From positions 62,001 through 126,000 of the forward strand of contig NZ_LMUI01000030.1 in the NCBI RefSeq assembly GCF_009765995.1: a DNA stretch of 64,000 bases. The letters are read 5' to 3'. Positions within the stretch are counted from its first letter, which is position 1. Each line of letters opens with the position of its first letter. Shown piece after piece: positions 20,421 to 29,289 of the stretch. The notes beneath the pieces are model-generated. The model was not told where the DNA came from. It saw nothing but the letters and a program-made list of their open reading frames with translations, and did not search any database. The DNA comes from Methylocapsa sp. S129 (lineage in GTDB: Bacteria; Pseudomonadota; Alphaproteobacteria; Rhizobiales; Beijerinckiaceae). Position numbers and translations under genes: made by a program.

Positions 20421-21134
20421 TCAGGCCCTCGCCGAGATGAAATGCGACTGCGCGAGCCAGCGCGTCAACATGGTCGCCTCCAGCGCCGGCTCGATCGCAA
20501 GGATAGGACGCGTCAGACCAGTCGGCATGCCAGGAAGCAGAAAATCACGGGTCGTCACCTGCACGTCTCGCCACCCCGCCTTCGGCAGGGCCTGACGCAA
20601 TTCGCCAGGGGTGAACGCCATTTCGTCCGGCTCCAGCTTGGCGAAACGGCGCCCGACGCGCGTGCCGAATATGAAGGCGCAGTACGGATTGAGGAAGTTC
20701 GGTTCGATGAATGCAAGGCCGCCGCCTGGATTGCTCAGGGCGTGGAGCGCGCGCAGCACGTCGTTCAGCCGCACAACCAGATGATGCAGGATGCCGTTGC
20801 CAAACACCAGATCGAACTGGCCGAGCCGCCCGACGTCGTCGCCCAGAAGATCCAGCTTTTCAAAGCGCAGATTCGGGAGAACATGCGTCGCGCGGGCGCG
20901 CTCCAGGAAAGTCTCGCTGATATCCACGGCCACCACCTCAGCCTCGACCCCAGCGGCTACGCAAGCCGAAGCCTCGCCTGTCCCGCAACCCAGTTCGAGG
21001 ATTCGCCGGGCGCCGATCCGCTGCGCCTCGGCAATGAACCAGCCATAGCGCCGGCTTGCGCGAAAGGGCGTCGAACCCACTGGCGCGAAGATCTGATTGA
21101 ACCCGCGTTCGTCCTGCAGACCGATCCCCGCCAT
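20421..21134 (-). CDS. Class I SAM-dependent methyltransferase (soluble)
   Basis: 237 residues from ATG 21134, placed 2 bases after the upstream gene's stop; longer frames to 21272 overlap that gene and lack support. Motif I is RILELGCGTGEASACVAAG, motif II includes AEVVAVDISE, and DLVFGNGILHHL marks motif IV. The C-terminal part (EPDEMAFTPGELRQALPKAG) is like methyltransferases of polysaccharide clusters. Placed between the sugar synthesis genes and the glycosyltransferase, it probably methylates a sugar or its lipid-linked form. Confidence 0.82.
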   Translation of the reverse strand: MAGIGLQDERGFNQIFAPVGSTPFRASRRYGWFIAEAQRIGARRILELGCGTGEASACVAAGVEAEVVAVDISETFLERARATHVLPNLRFEKLDLLGDDVGRLGQFDLVFGNGILHHLVVRLNDVLRALHALSNPGGGLAFIEPNFLNPYCAFIFGTRVGRRFAKLEPDEMAFTPGELRQALPKAGWRDVQVTTRDFLLPGMPTGLTRPILAIEPALEATMLTRWLAQSHFISARA

Positions 21135-21136
21135 GA

Positions 21137-21898
21137 TCAACCCTTGACCGCTCGAACGCCGTAGCCCAACGGGTCCATGCGCGAACCCCAACCAAACAGC
21201 ATAGAAAGATGCGCGATGAAAAGCGCGATCAGGACGACGGGAAGCAGAATGACGAGCAAGGGCAAGCGCCACAACAGGGCGACGAGGGGGCGCGGCCGCG
21301 CAAGCCGCGCTGCGACGACAATGAGCTTGTTGGCGATGACGGCGAGATCGTCGCCGCGTTCTTCCACCTCGACCTCGGTGAAATCCTTGAACAGCGCCGC
21401 AAGCCGGAAAGGCGTGAACCGGTGAAAATCATAGGGAGCGTGATGCACGCGCGCTGAAAACGGCACGGTGGCCAGCAAGGTCCCGCCAGGCCGTAGCACC
21501 CTCAGCATTTCCGCGACCAAACCCGCGGGATCCTCGACATGCTCCAAAACTTCGGTGCACAAAACGTTTTGAAAGGAAGCGTCGGGGAAAGGGATCGTGC
21601 GCCCGTCAAAGGCCACGATGTCGGGATTCTGGCTCATGCCGAAAGCGTCCGCGCGCGGCACATCCAGGCCCGTATAAGTTGAGCCCGGCCCGAGGAGCGT
21701 CCGGAAAGGCATTTCACCGCATCCGACATCCAGCAATGCGCCGCTCAGACCTGCAAGACGCGGCGCGAGGAAGCGTTGGCAGGTCAGGACCTGAAGATCG
21801 ACCAGCAGACGCAGCTTGAATCGCAAATCGCCCAGAAAGCCTTGGGATCGCCGGACCGGTATCGGCTTGAATTCCTCGGTGGCGATAGAACCGGTCAT
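21137..21898 (-). CDS. Class I SAM-dependent methyltransferase with C-terminal membrane helix
   Basis: 253 residues from ATG 21898, preceded by GAGGAACGA. Motif I is GALLDVGCGEMPFRTLLGPG; LCTEVLEHVEDPAGLVAEML and VLRPGGTLLATVPF are typical of Methyltransf_11. The HHAPYDFHRFTPF segment is shared by methyltransferases of surface-polysaccharide loci. A strongly hydrophobic stretch near residues 208-238 (PLLVILLPVVLIALFIAHLS) should anchor it to the membrane, consistent with a lipid-linked acceptor. It follows gtrA by 7 bases. Confidence 0.82.
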   Translation of the reverse strand: MTGSIATEEFKPIPVRRSQGFLGDLRFKLRLLVDLQVLTCQRFLAPRLAGLSGALLDVGCGEMPFRTLLGPGSTYTGLDVPRADAFGMSQNPDIVAFDGRTIPFPDASFQNVLCTEVLEHVEDPAGLVAEMLRVLRPGGTLLATVPFSARVHHAPYDFHRFTPFRLAALFKDFTEVEVEERGDDLAVIANKLIVVAARLARPRPLVALLWRLPLLVILLPVVLIALFIAHLSMLFGWGSRMDPLGYGVRAVKG

Positions 21899-21905
21899 TC
21901 GTTCC

Positions 21906-22295
21906 TCACGCTGCGATGTCGCGCTTGGCGCCGCGGAATACAAATTTGCGCATTCCGACAAATCCGACCACCGCCAGCACCGGCAGCAATAGGGCCTGCG
22001 CCCAGAGCGATCCAACGTTGAGATGGGTCAGCACGCGCAACAGAACGAAGTTGAGAATGCCGAGGCCCGAATAGAAAATCAGGAAGCGCGGCAAAAGCAG
22101 ATGCGAGGTGCTTCCGAATACGATGCCGCCGTAACTGATAAAATTGAAAAGGAACGCCAGGACGGTCGCGCCCACCACAGCCAACCAGAGCGGCGCCCCA
22201 ACCAAGACAAAAGCGGCATAGCTGACATAGCCGAAGATCGTATTCAGCCCGCCCACGGCGAGGAAACGCAAAAACAGCAGCCAGTCGCTTCTCAT
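21906..22295 (-). CDS. GtrA-family membrane protein (lipid-linked sugar flippase)
   Basis: 129 residues with four hydrophobic helices; LRFLAVGGLNTIFGYVSYAA is the hallmark opening of GtrA proteins, and the C-terminal VGFVGMRKFVFR is equally characteristic. ATG 22295 overlaps the stop of the SDR gene (ATGA). GtrA proteins are thought to flip undecaprenyl-phosphate-linked monosaccharides across the inner membrane for addition to O-antigen, teichoic acid or arabinogalactan. Here it lies in the same operon as a GtrB-like transferase and CDP-sugar genes. Confidence 0.9.
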   Translation of the reverse strand: MRSDWLLFLRFLAVGGLNTIFGYVSYAAFVLVGAPLWLAVVGATVLAFLFNFISYGGIVFGSTSHLLLPRFLIFYSGLGILNFVLLRVLTHLNVGSLWAQALLLPVLAVVGFVGMRKFVFRGAKRDIAA

Positions 22296-23209
22296 GTCGC
22301 ATGAGCGCGATACCACGCCACTGTGGCCGCCAGGCCTTCCTCAATGGCGATATCCGGCCGCCAGCCGGTCGCCGCGGTCAGCCGGGAGATATCGGCCTGC
22401 ATATGCATCACCTGATCAGGCCGGAACGGAATTTCACCGAAGACCAATTCCATTCCCGGCGCCGCGAGATCGCGAATGCGCTCGACCACCGATTTCACAG
22501 GCGTCGCGCGGCCCGAACCAAGATTGAAGACGCCCTCGGCCGTCGCCGTCATAGCGACGGCGAGAATCGCGCGCGCGACATCGTCGACATGCAGCCAATC
22601 CCAAGATTGCGTGCCAAGCGTTGTGCGAGGGCGCCTCCCGGCCAGCATCTCGTTGATCAGCATCGGGATCAGCCAAACGTCATTATCGCCTGGGCCATAA
22701 GCGGAAAACAAACGTAGCCAAGCGTGACGCAATCCGGCCTGCTCGGCAAGTTGCCGCGTGAGGAAAAGCGCCGCGACCTTCGACGCGCCATAAAGGCTTG
22801 TGGGGCGAGGAAGCGCATCCTCGCGCATCGTCGAGCCCGCGCCATACTCGCCCTGGCTGCCGATACCGATAAAGGCGCGGGCGCCCGAAGCCGCCGCCGC
22901 CTCGGTCAACGCGCAGGCGGCCTCGATATTGTCCGTCACCTGACGACGTTCGAATCTCGCTGAATTCGCCACCCCCCACCAAGCAAGGTGCAGCACCGCG
23001 TCGGGCCGAAACGCCGCCATGGCGGCCGCCACGGCCGCGGTGTCGCGCAGATCCAGCGAGAGACGGCGATACCGCCCCTCGAACGGCGCCAGGCGTTGCA
23101 CGGGGCTACCCGGCCGCACGGGCGCGGCCACCTCATGGCCGGCTTCCAGAGCCGCGCTAAGAGTGGCTGCGCCGACGAACCCGGAAGCGCCTGTGATGAA
23201 CAGTCTCAC
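22292..23209 (-). CDS. NAD(P)-dependent epimerase/reductase (extended SDR)
   Basis: 305 residues. The Rossmann motif is TGASGFVGAATL, with the catalytic YGASK tetrad part and a Ser in FIGIGSQGEYG, as in sugar-nucleotide epimerases and 4-ketoreductases. It is coupled by 4-base overlaps to the transketolase C-subunit upstream and gtrA downstream. Its likely job is to reduce or epimerise the 4-keto (or branched keto) CDP-sugar; CDP-abequose, paratose and tyvelose synthases are relatives. The exact product stereochemistry cannot be read. Confidence 0.85.
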   Translation of the reverse strand: MRLFITGASGFVGAATLSAALEAGHEVAAPVRPGSPVQRLAPFEGRYRRLSLDLRDTAAVAAAMAAFRPDAVLHLAWWGVANSARFERRQVTDNIEAACALTEAAAASGARAFIGIGSQGEYGAGSTMREDALPRPTSLYGASKVAALFLTRQLAEQAGLRHAWLRLFSAYGPGDNDVWLIPMLINEMLAGRRPRTTLGTQSWDWLHVDDVARAILAVAMTATAEGVFNLGSGRATPVKSVVERIRDLAAPGMELVFGEIPFRPDQVMHMQADISRLTAATGWRPDIAIEEGLAATVAWYRAHAT

Positions 23210-24108
23210 AGCAGCGCCTGCGCGTGATCTTCGACGGAGCCCAGCGTATCGAGCAACCAGGACTGGCTCCCGATCCGTCCACGCAGCGCATCCGTCACCC
23301 CAAACTTGCCAAAACGCGGCGCCTGACCCGCCATCAGCAGCGCCTCCGCTACGCGGCTGCCAAAGCCTCCCTCGACCGAATGCTCTTCGATGGTGAGGAC
23401 CGCGCGATGACTTGACGCCGCCTCACGCACCAAGGCCGCATCAAGGGGGGAAAACGTATGAAAACTCGCCACGCTGGCCGAAACGCCGCGCGCAGCGAGC
23501 GCATCGGCCGCGCGCAGCGCCCGGCCGAGGATGGGCCCAGTGGCGAGCAGGGCGATGTCGGCGCCTCGGCGCATCCAGATAGCGCGGCCAAGCGCAATTT
23601 CGGCGCCGGCCTGATGCAACGCCGGCTCCCCCGCGCGGCCGAGACGCAGATAGGCAGGCCTGCGGCGCTCCAGGAGCTGCGGCAGCAGGGCCATCGCTTC
23701 AAGCGGATCGGCCGGACAGGCCACCGCCATATTGGGCAGCATCGCCATGATGCCGAGATCCTCGACGCCATGATGGGTGTAGCCCTGTGCGCCATAAGCG
23801 AGGCCGCCGCCCACAGCGATCACCGTCACCGGCAGATCATGATGGCAAACGTCGTTGCGCAATTGTTCGAGGCAACGCAGGGTCGGGAAATTTGCGATCG
23901 AGTAAAGCACGACCCGGCGCCCCGAAAGCGCGAGACCGGCGGCGATTCCGGCCATCGCCTGTTCGCACACCCCGACATTGGCGTATTGGGCCGGCAACGC
24001 CTCGGCGAAGCGCTCCAGCACCGAATATCCCAGATCCGCCGTCAGCAACATGACATCCGGGTTAGCGCGCGCATAAGCAGTCAGCGCGTCGATCGTCTCT
24101 GTTCTCAC
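23206..24108 (-). CDS. Transketolase-like enzyme, C-terminal subunit
   Basis: 300 residues covering the transketolase pyrimidine-binding and C-terminal domains only. The catalytic Glu lies in ANVGVCEQAMAGIAAGLALS, and YGAQGYTHHGVEDLGIM resembles the second half of transketolase or DXP synthase. The thiamine diphosphate pyrophosphate site is on the partner encoded just upstream (ATGA overlap), so the two make one active site. A split transketolase inserted between CDP-glucose 4,6-dehydratase and an SDR is unlikely to be housekeeping; I infer transfer of a two-carbon ketol unit to the keto-sugar nucleotide. Confidence 0.87.
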   Translation of the reverse strand: MRTETIDALTAYARANPDVMLLTADLGYSVLERFAEALPAQYANVGVCEQAMAGIAAGLALSGRRVVLYSIANFPTLRCLEQLRNDVCHHDLPVTVIAVGGGLAYGAQGYTHHGVEDLGIMAMLPNMAVACPADPLEAMALLPQLLERRRPAYLRLGRAGEPALHQAGAEIALGRAIWMRRGADIALLATGPILGRALRAADALAARGVSASVASFHTFSPLDAALVREAASSHRAVLTIEEHSVEGGFGSRVAEALLMAGQAPRFGKFGVTDALRGRIGSQSWLLDTLGSVEDHAQALL

Positions 24109-24920
24109 GCGCCGACCTCAAGTTCGGCCAACGCGGCCTCAAGTTGCGCCGCATCCGGGTTTTTATAGTGCCAGGCCAGTTGCCCCTCCATGAAGGAGAC
24201 GCCTTTGCCCTTAATGGTATGGGCGACGACGACAGTCGGGCGACCGGCGAGCGGCGGCGGCCCACTCAACGCCGCTTGCAGCGCGGAATGGTCATGCCCG
24301 TCCAGTTCGTGGACGCCCCAGTTGAAAGCGCGGAACTTGTCGGCCAGCGGATGCAGGTCGCTGACCTCCGCGACGCTGCCGAAGCTCTGAATCTTGTTGT
24401 AATCCACGATCGCCACAAGGTTCGAAAGCCGGAAATGCTGGGCGAATTGCACCGCCTCCCAATTCGAGCCTTCATCCAATTCGCCATCGCTCAAGATGCA
24501 GAATCCGCGCCAGGCGGCGCCGGCGCGCTGAGCCGCCAACGCCATGCCGGCCGCGACCGGCAGGCCATGGCCGAGCGACCCGGTGGAAAGCTCCACCCCC
24601 GGCGCCGTTTTAGTCACATGGCCCGCCAGCCGCCCGCCATCGGCCGAATAGGCGTCCAGCTCCCTGATCGGCAGAAAACCGGTTTCCGCCAGCGCGGCGT
24701 AAACGATCGCCGCGGCGTGGCCTTTGCTGACCACCAGCCGGTCCCTGTCGGGCCAATTCGGCCGCGCCCGATCGATCCGCAACACGGCGCCATAGAGCAC
24801 CGCGAGAATATCGGCCATCGAGAGGCAGGAGCCGATATGCGATGCGCGGGCGCGATGCGTCATACGCAACGCATGGCCACGCAATCGGCGCGCCAGTTCG
24901 CGCGTGTCGATCCGAGTCAC
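24105..24920 (-). CDS. Transketolase-like enzyme, N-terminal (TPP-binding) subunit
   Basis: 271 residues. The start is GTG 24920, within a GTGA overlap with the rfbG stop and preceded by GGAGG; a longer frame to 24989 is unnecessary. Typical features: HIGSCLSMADILAVLYG, VVSKGHAAAIVYAAL, GSLGHGLPVAAGMALA, and the thiamine-binding motif SDGELDEGSNWEA ending in IVDYNKIQ. It lacks the other two transketolase domains, which are encoded by the next gene. Stand-alone N/C transketolase pairs occur in sugar-acid and modified-sugar pathways; the coupling to rfbG points to nucleotide-sugar extension. Confidence 0.87.
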   Translation of the reverse strand: MTRIDTRELARRLRGHALRMTHRARASHIGSCLSMADILAVLYGAVLRIDRARPNWPDRDRLVVSKGHAAAIVYAALAETGFLPIRELDAYSADGGRLAGHVTKTAPGVELSTGSLGHGLPVAAGMALAAQRAGAAWRGFCILSDGELDEGSNWEAVQFAQHFRLSNLVAIVDYNKIQSFGSVAEVSDLHPLADKFRAFNWGVHELDGHDHSALQAALSGPPPLAGRPTVVVAHTIKGKGVSFMEGQLAWHYKNPDAAQLEAALAELEVGA

Positions 24921-25981
24921 GTCCCAGCCTCCGTGAAGGCGGCGATCTGCCCGCGCGTGATGGGCGCCATCGTCTCCCCGCGCGCCCAAGCGGAGTACCA
25001 GGATGCGGTCAAAGAGATTGTCGCGTCGAAATCGAGACGCGGCCGCCAGCCCAGACGCGCCCGCGCCTTGGCGCAGTCGAGCGCCAGCAGATGCGCTTCA
25101 TGCGGGGCGTCGACCTTGGGCGTCACTTCGATGCGGCCGCGGCCAAGAGCGGCGACCAGAGCCTCGGCTACAGCCAGAACCGGCCGGTTCTCCGCGGCGT
25201 CGGGGCCAATATTCCAGGCTTCGTCGACGCCATCGGGGGCGGCGCACAGGCGCTCGGCTAGCATCAGATAGGCGCCGAGCGGCTCCAACACATGCTGCCA
25301 GGGGCGCACGGCGCTCGGGTTGCGCAAGCGGACGACGCCTTCCTCGCCCAGGCAACCGCGCACGATGTCGGGCGTCAACCGGTCCTCGGCCCAATCGCCG
25401 CCGCCGATCACATTGCCTGCTCGCGCCGTGGCGATGCGGGCGGGATGGCCGCCGGGATGGAAGAACGCGCGGCGCATCGAGGCGGCGGCGATTTCGGAGC
25501 AGGCCTTGCTGGCGCTGTAGGGATCGTGTCCGCCCAGAGAATCCGTTTCCCGATAGCCCCAGGACCAGTTCAGGTTCTCATAGGCCTTGTCGCTGGTGAC
25601 GATCACCACGGCGCGCGTCTCCGGGCAATGGCGCACGACGTCCAGCAGGGTGACGACGCCAACGACGTTAGCGGCGAAGGTCTCGATCGGGGCGGCATAG
25701 GAGCGGCGGACAAGCGCCTGCGCCGCCATATGGATGACGACCTCGGGGCGCGTGCACCGCATCAGCGCATCCAGCGCGGCGCGGTCATTGATGTCTGCAT
25801 GCACGAAGCGACCACGCTTCGGCAGATCCAGAATGTCGTGCAGGTTCGGCTTGGTGTCCGGCGGCAAAGCGAGGCCTGACACTTCGGCCCCCAACTCGGC
25901 CAGCCAGAAAGCCAACCACGCCCCCTTGAAGCCGGTATGCCCCGTAATGAGGACGCGACGGCCGGCCCAAAATCCCGCCAT
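24917..25981 (-). CDS. rfbG: CDP-glucose 4,6-dehydratase
   Basis: 354 residues from ATG 25981, sharing one base with the rfbF stop (TGATG). RfbG converts CDP-glucose to CDP-4-keto-6-deoxyglucose with bound NAD. It is an extended SDR: LITGHTGFKGAWLAFWLAE is the family signature, with the TSDKAYEN catalytic stretch and YSASK. HDPYSASKACSEI and the later RPWQHVLEPLGAYL are typical of RfbG. No RfbH (3-dehydrase) is present, so the product is not routed to 3,6-dideoxyhexoses by the standard way. Confidence 0.93.
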   Translation of the reverse strand: MAGFWAGRRVLITGHTGFKGAWLAFWLAELGAEVSGLALPPDTKPNLHDILDLPKRGRFVHADINDRAALDALMRCTRPEVVIHMAAQALVRRSYAAPIETFAANVVGVVTLLDVVRHCPETRAVVIVTSDKAYENLNWSWGYRETDSLGGHDPYSASKACSEIAAASMRRAFFHPGGHPARIATARAGNVIGGGDWAEDRLTPDIVRGCLGEEGVVRLRNPSAVRPWQHVLEPLGAYLMLAERLCAAPDGVDEAWNIGPDAAENRPVLAVAEALVAALGRGRIEVTPKVDAPHEAHLLALDCAKARARLGWRPRLDFDATISLTASWYSAWARGETMAPITRGQIAAFTEAGT

Positions 25982-26748
25982 CACCAGCACTTCCAGGGCG
26001 CGTGGCCCGACGCCCAGATCTGCTCCAGGTAATTGCGATCGCGCAACGTATCCATCGGTTGGAAGAAGCCTTCATGGCGAAAGCCGCGCAATTGGCCTTC
26101 CTCTGCGAGTTGCTGCAGCGGCTCCTGCTCCCACACGGTTTCGTCGCTGTCGAGATAACGACCAATATCAGGCGACAGCACGAAGAACCCGCCATTGACA
26201 AAACCGCCCTCGCCTCTGGGCTTTTCGCGGAAACCCGTGACGCGGTCGCCCTGCATCTCAAGCACGCCAAAACGTCGGGGCGGATACACGGCGGTGACGG
26301 TCGCCAACTTCCCATGCGCGCGGTGGAAAGCGATGGAAGCGGCGACGTCGACATCCGCGACGCCGTCGCCATAGGTCAGGCAAAAGGCGTCGTCCTTGAT
26401 ATATTTCAACACACGCGCCACCCTGCCGCCTGTCATCGTCGCTTGCCCGGTGTCAATCAGGGTGACGCGCCAGTTCTCCGCCTCGTGGCGATGGGTGGTG
26501 ACCGAACCTGCTCTCAAATCGAATGTAACATCGGAAAGATGCAGCGCGTAGCTCGCAAAGAATTCCTTGATCAGATAGCCCTTATAGCCAAGGCAGACGA
26601 TGAAGTCGGTGATGCCGTGGGCGGCATAGATTTTCATGATATGCCACAACAAAGGCCGCCCGCCGATTTCGACGAGAGGCTTGGGCCGGAATGTGGTTTC
26701 TTCGCTGAGTCTTGTGCCTAATCCTCCAGCCAAAATCACTGCCTGCAT
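25981..26748 (-). CDS. rfbF: Glucose-1-phosphate cytidylyltransferase
   Basis: 255 residues, the family length. It joins CTP and glucose 1-phosphate to make CDP-glucose. The nucleotidyltransferase signature is AVILAGGLGTRLSEET, followed by RPKPLVEIGGRPLLWHIMK; YGDGVADVD carries metal-binding Asp residues, and FVNGGFFVLSP matches the sugar-binding region. First gene of the coupled cluster rfbF-rfbG-transketolase pair-SDR-gtrA-methyltransferases-glycosyltransferase, transcribed away from the divergent gene at 27143. Confidence 0.94.
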   Translation of the reverse strand: MQAVILAGGLGTRLSEETTFRPKPLVEIGGRPLLWHIMKIYAAHGITDFIVCLGYKGYLIKEFFASYALHLSDVTFDLRAGSVTTHRHEAENWRVTLIDTGQATMTGGRVARVLKYIKDDAFCLTYGDGVADVDVAASIAFHRAHGKLATVTAVYPPRRFGVLEMQGDRVTGFREKPRGEGGFVNGGFFVLSPDIGRYLDSDETVWEQEPLQQLAEEGQLRGFRHEGFFQPMDTLRDRNYLEQIWASGHAPWKCW

Positions 26749-27142
26749 CAGTTCATCCGATTCATCGACGTGCTTTGGGCACTATGACCGCGTTCAATAC
26801 TGCATCGCCCAGAGCAGGTAAACCTGCAAGAGCGGATCATGTTGACCTTTTCATTTCTTTCCGGCCGTTCAACAGTGAAAGATCACTTGGCCGACATTGA
26901 TTACGTCTCCCATCGACGCTCACGCCGCAAGTTGCGCTCCCTGCCGCGGGGACTTGTTTCAGACATTGCAAAGGCGGCGCGAACCACGCAATGAATGGCG
27001 GCTCAGCGGCCGAGTCGGGGGAGCATTGACATCGGCGGCTGGTCCACGACGATCGGATGACGAGGGTGGCAGGCGCGCTCCGGACGTATGCGCGGCGCGC
27101 ATCGCTGGAGAATTGACTATGACGTTAGTGCTGGAGGGTTAA
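26749..27142. other. Divergent intergenic region of the glycan island (no gene seen)
   Basis: This 394-base gap separates rfbF from the 684-aa membrane-protein gene and should hold both promoters. I see no clear -35/-10 pair, repeat or credible small gene. Base composition begins to fall towards A+T near 27120, at the edge of the membrane-protein gene. Confidence 0.5.
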
Positions 27143-29197
27143 TTGACTGGACAGGATTTATTTGCGTTTTCATACGTTATAGCTGGAATGGCGCTAGCAT
27201 CGGCGCCAATCGCTTATGTTATTCTCCGGCAAGGCGGCGAAAGTCGGGATATTGTCAAGCGCATTCCTCGTTCAGCAATAATCATTGTTGCCTGTCTCCT
27301 CGCCGCCGCGGGAATTATCGTACTTGACGGCGCCTTATTCTTGACTGGAAGCCTTCTCCTTAGCGTGCTGGTCGCCAGCCTTACGCCGAGAGATAGACTT
27401 CGAACGCTATGCTTTTCACTTGTCGCTATTGGCGCTTCTGGAACTCTCCTCTGGTGGAAATACGACGAAGTCCACAACCTGACTGTTGAAAACATCTATC
27501 TGACTTATTTCTTCGCTGCGGCAATTGCAATTTCGTTGGTTACCCTAATACGGAGCGTGAGAAATATAATCATAGACGCATGTATTTTAGTTATTATATC
27601 TATATTCATTATCCAGCACAGCCTCAACATGTCGGTTCTTCTGGATAGCGGCGTCTATACGGCGGTTCGCCATCACTGGGGCGCCTATATCGGCCCCAGC
27701 GAGACGGTGCTATCCGGCGCCCGTCTTTTATATGACATTCCTGCTCAGTATGGCTTCGGCCCGACTCTGTTGATCGCATCTACTTGCGGAAATAATTGCT
27801 GGATCGGGATGTACTGGATCACGACCATAGCAAGCATCATCTATGCGTTTCTCATCGTCGCTTCGGCAAGCGTCATCGCGCGTAAGGCGAACAGCGTCTG
27901 GACTTATGGCGTGATCGTGCTGGCTGCCGCCGCCGCCTGCATGTTGTGGACCTCCTATCCGCCGCAACTGGGCGGGCCCTGGAGCTTTCCCTCGACTGGC
28001 GGACTGCGCTTTATTCCGCTTGCCGCCCTGCTGTTATTCATACTTTGGCGGGAATCCCGCCCGGACGAAAGCCGGCCGTCGCGCTTTTACGGGCATGCCA
28101 TTTGGTGCCTTGGAGCGGTCTGGGCGCCGGAGGCCGCTTTCTATTTGAGCTTTGTCTGGTGGCCCTACCTGCTATGGCGCGCAAGCAACTTGAGCGCCCA
28201 ACCTGTCCGAGCCGCAGCTCTGGCGGGCTTTGAGATCGTCGCAGTAGCCGCAGCGCTGCTGATCGTCTTTATCTCTCTGTTTTATCTCCATTACGGAGTG
28301 GTCCCGAGCTTCGATGTTTACGTCGCCTATGTCGTGAACCCCACCGGGCCCCAACCGCCCAATCCGCTCGGTTCGATCTGGTTTTTCGCCTATATCATGA
28401 TCGCAGGAATCAGCGCGGCGGCGTTGTTGGTCAGAAACAAAGACGCTGGCAGCGAATTTGCGAGTCTGTTCGTCTGTATTCTTTCTCTGTTCGCCGTCTT
28501 TTCTTATTACGTTGGACGGAGCCACGACAACAATATCCTGAACCTCATGCCCTTTATCGTAATGGTCCTTGCGGCCATACAGAGCTTTGCAACTATCCCT
28601 GCTTTGTCCCGAAGCGCACAAGTCGCACTGGCTTCAAACCTTGCTTTGGCGATGTTTTTTAGCTGGTCGGCGTGGCGTCAGACTTCTTTATCTGACTACG
28701 CTAGCGCTGATGCGGCCGCTTCGATGTCCTACATACGAGGGCAAACCGCGGAACAAACCGGCGATGCGGCTATTGCCTTATCGGACACTCAGGCGAGCCA
28801 AGAGCCAAGCGGCCAGCAAGGCCCTAAGAAATCCAGGCTCGACGGCGCCAACCCCGCCGACGCGGCCCGTGCGGTATTTTATGTCTCGTCGGTCAGACAT
28901 GAACCGCTGATCAAGATCGACGATGGCATGGATATGGCGCCGATAGGCCCACAGGCGTGGTCGGCCATTCACGACCCGATCGACTTCTACTTCTTGCCCG
29001 ACAGCCTTATCGCCAAGCTGATCGATCGGACGATGCGAAGGCTCAAGAGTCCGGGGTGGCTGGTCATCGCCAAGCATGTGGACAATGTGCCCGAGACGCT
29101 CCGGTGGCAGCGTTTGCTCGAAGCCTCCTATCTCAAGACCGAAGAAATGGACTTTGGCGCGTATCATGCGATCCGGTATCAGCCAAACTTGCAATAG
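27143..29197 (+). CDS. Large polytopic membrane protein, GT-C/GtrC-like candidate
   Basis: 684 residues from TTG 27143, preceded by GGAGG at a normal distance; no better start is seen. About eleven to thirteen hydrophobic helices fill residues 1-500, followed by a soluble C-terminal part of about 180 residues. This shape fits GT-C enzymes that take sugars from polyprenyl phosphate and add them to periplasmic glycans, including serotype-specific Gtr proteins, but I recognise no diagnostic motif. The first two thirds are visibly richer in A+T than both flanks (for example 27560-27620), suggesting separate transfer. It is divergent from the CDP-sugar operon with gtrA and a gtrB-like gene, which supports a glycan role. 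Confidence 0.7.
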   Translation: MTGQDLFAFSYVIAGMALASAPIAYVILRQGGESRDIVKRIPRSAIIIVACLLAAAGIIVLDGALFLTGSLLLSVLVASLTPRDRLRTLCFSLVAIGASGTLLWWKYDEVHNLTVENIYLTYFFAAAIAISLVTLIRSVRNIIIDACILVIISIFIIQHSLNMSVLLDSGVYTAVRHHWGAYIGPSETVLSGARLLYDIPAQYGFGPTLLIASTCGNNCWIGMYWITTIASIIYAFLIVASASVIARKANSVWTYGVIVLAAAAACMLWTSYPPQLGGPWSFPSTGGLRFIPLAALLLFILWRESRPDESRPSRFYGHAIWCLGAVWAPEAAFYLSFVWWPYLLWRASNLSAQPVRAAALAGFEIVAVAAALLIVFISLFYLHYGVVPSFDVYVAYVVNPTGPQPPNPLGSIWFFAYIMIAGISAAALLVRNKDAGSEFASLFVCILSLFAVFSYYVGRSHDNNILNLMPFIVMVLAAIQSFATIPALSRSAQVALASNLALAMFFSWSAWRQTSLSDYASADAAASMSYIRGQTAEQTGDAAIALSDTQASQEPSGQQGPKKSRLDGANPADAARAVFYVSSVRHEPLIKIDDGMDMAPIGPQAWSAIHDPIDFYFLPDSLIAKLIDRTMRRLKSPGWLVIAKHVDNVPETLRWQRLLEASYLKTEEMDFGAYHAIRYQPNLQ

Positions 29198-29231
29198 CCA
29201 TCGCCGCAATGTCTCGGGGTATAGTATCTAT

Positions 29232-29254
29232 GCTTGGCGGCTCCGCCGCCAAGC
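29232..29254. terminator. Hairpin between convergent genes
   Basis: GCTTGGCGGC-TCC-GCCGCCAAGC is a perfect 10-bp stem with a 3-base loop, between the stops of the membrane protein (29197) and the HAD gene (29290). It can serve both directions; no T-run is present on either side. Confidence 0.5.
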
Positions 29255-29289
29255 CGACCGCATGTCCGTCATGTCGATCCGCGCCGTTA

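Noticed and set aside
27088..27327. Small plus-strand frame overlapping the start of the 684-aa membrane protein
   Set aside because: Out of frame with the membrane protein, no similarity to known small proteins, and it would overlap the better-supported ribosome site and TTG start at 27143.
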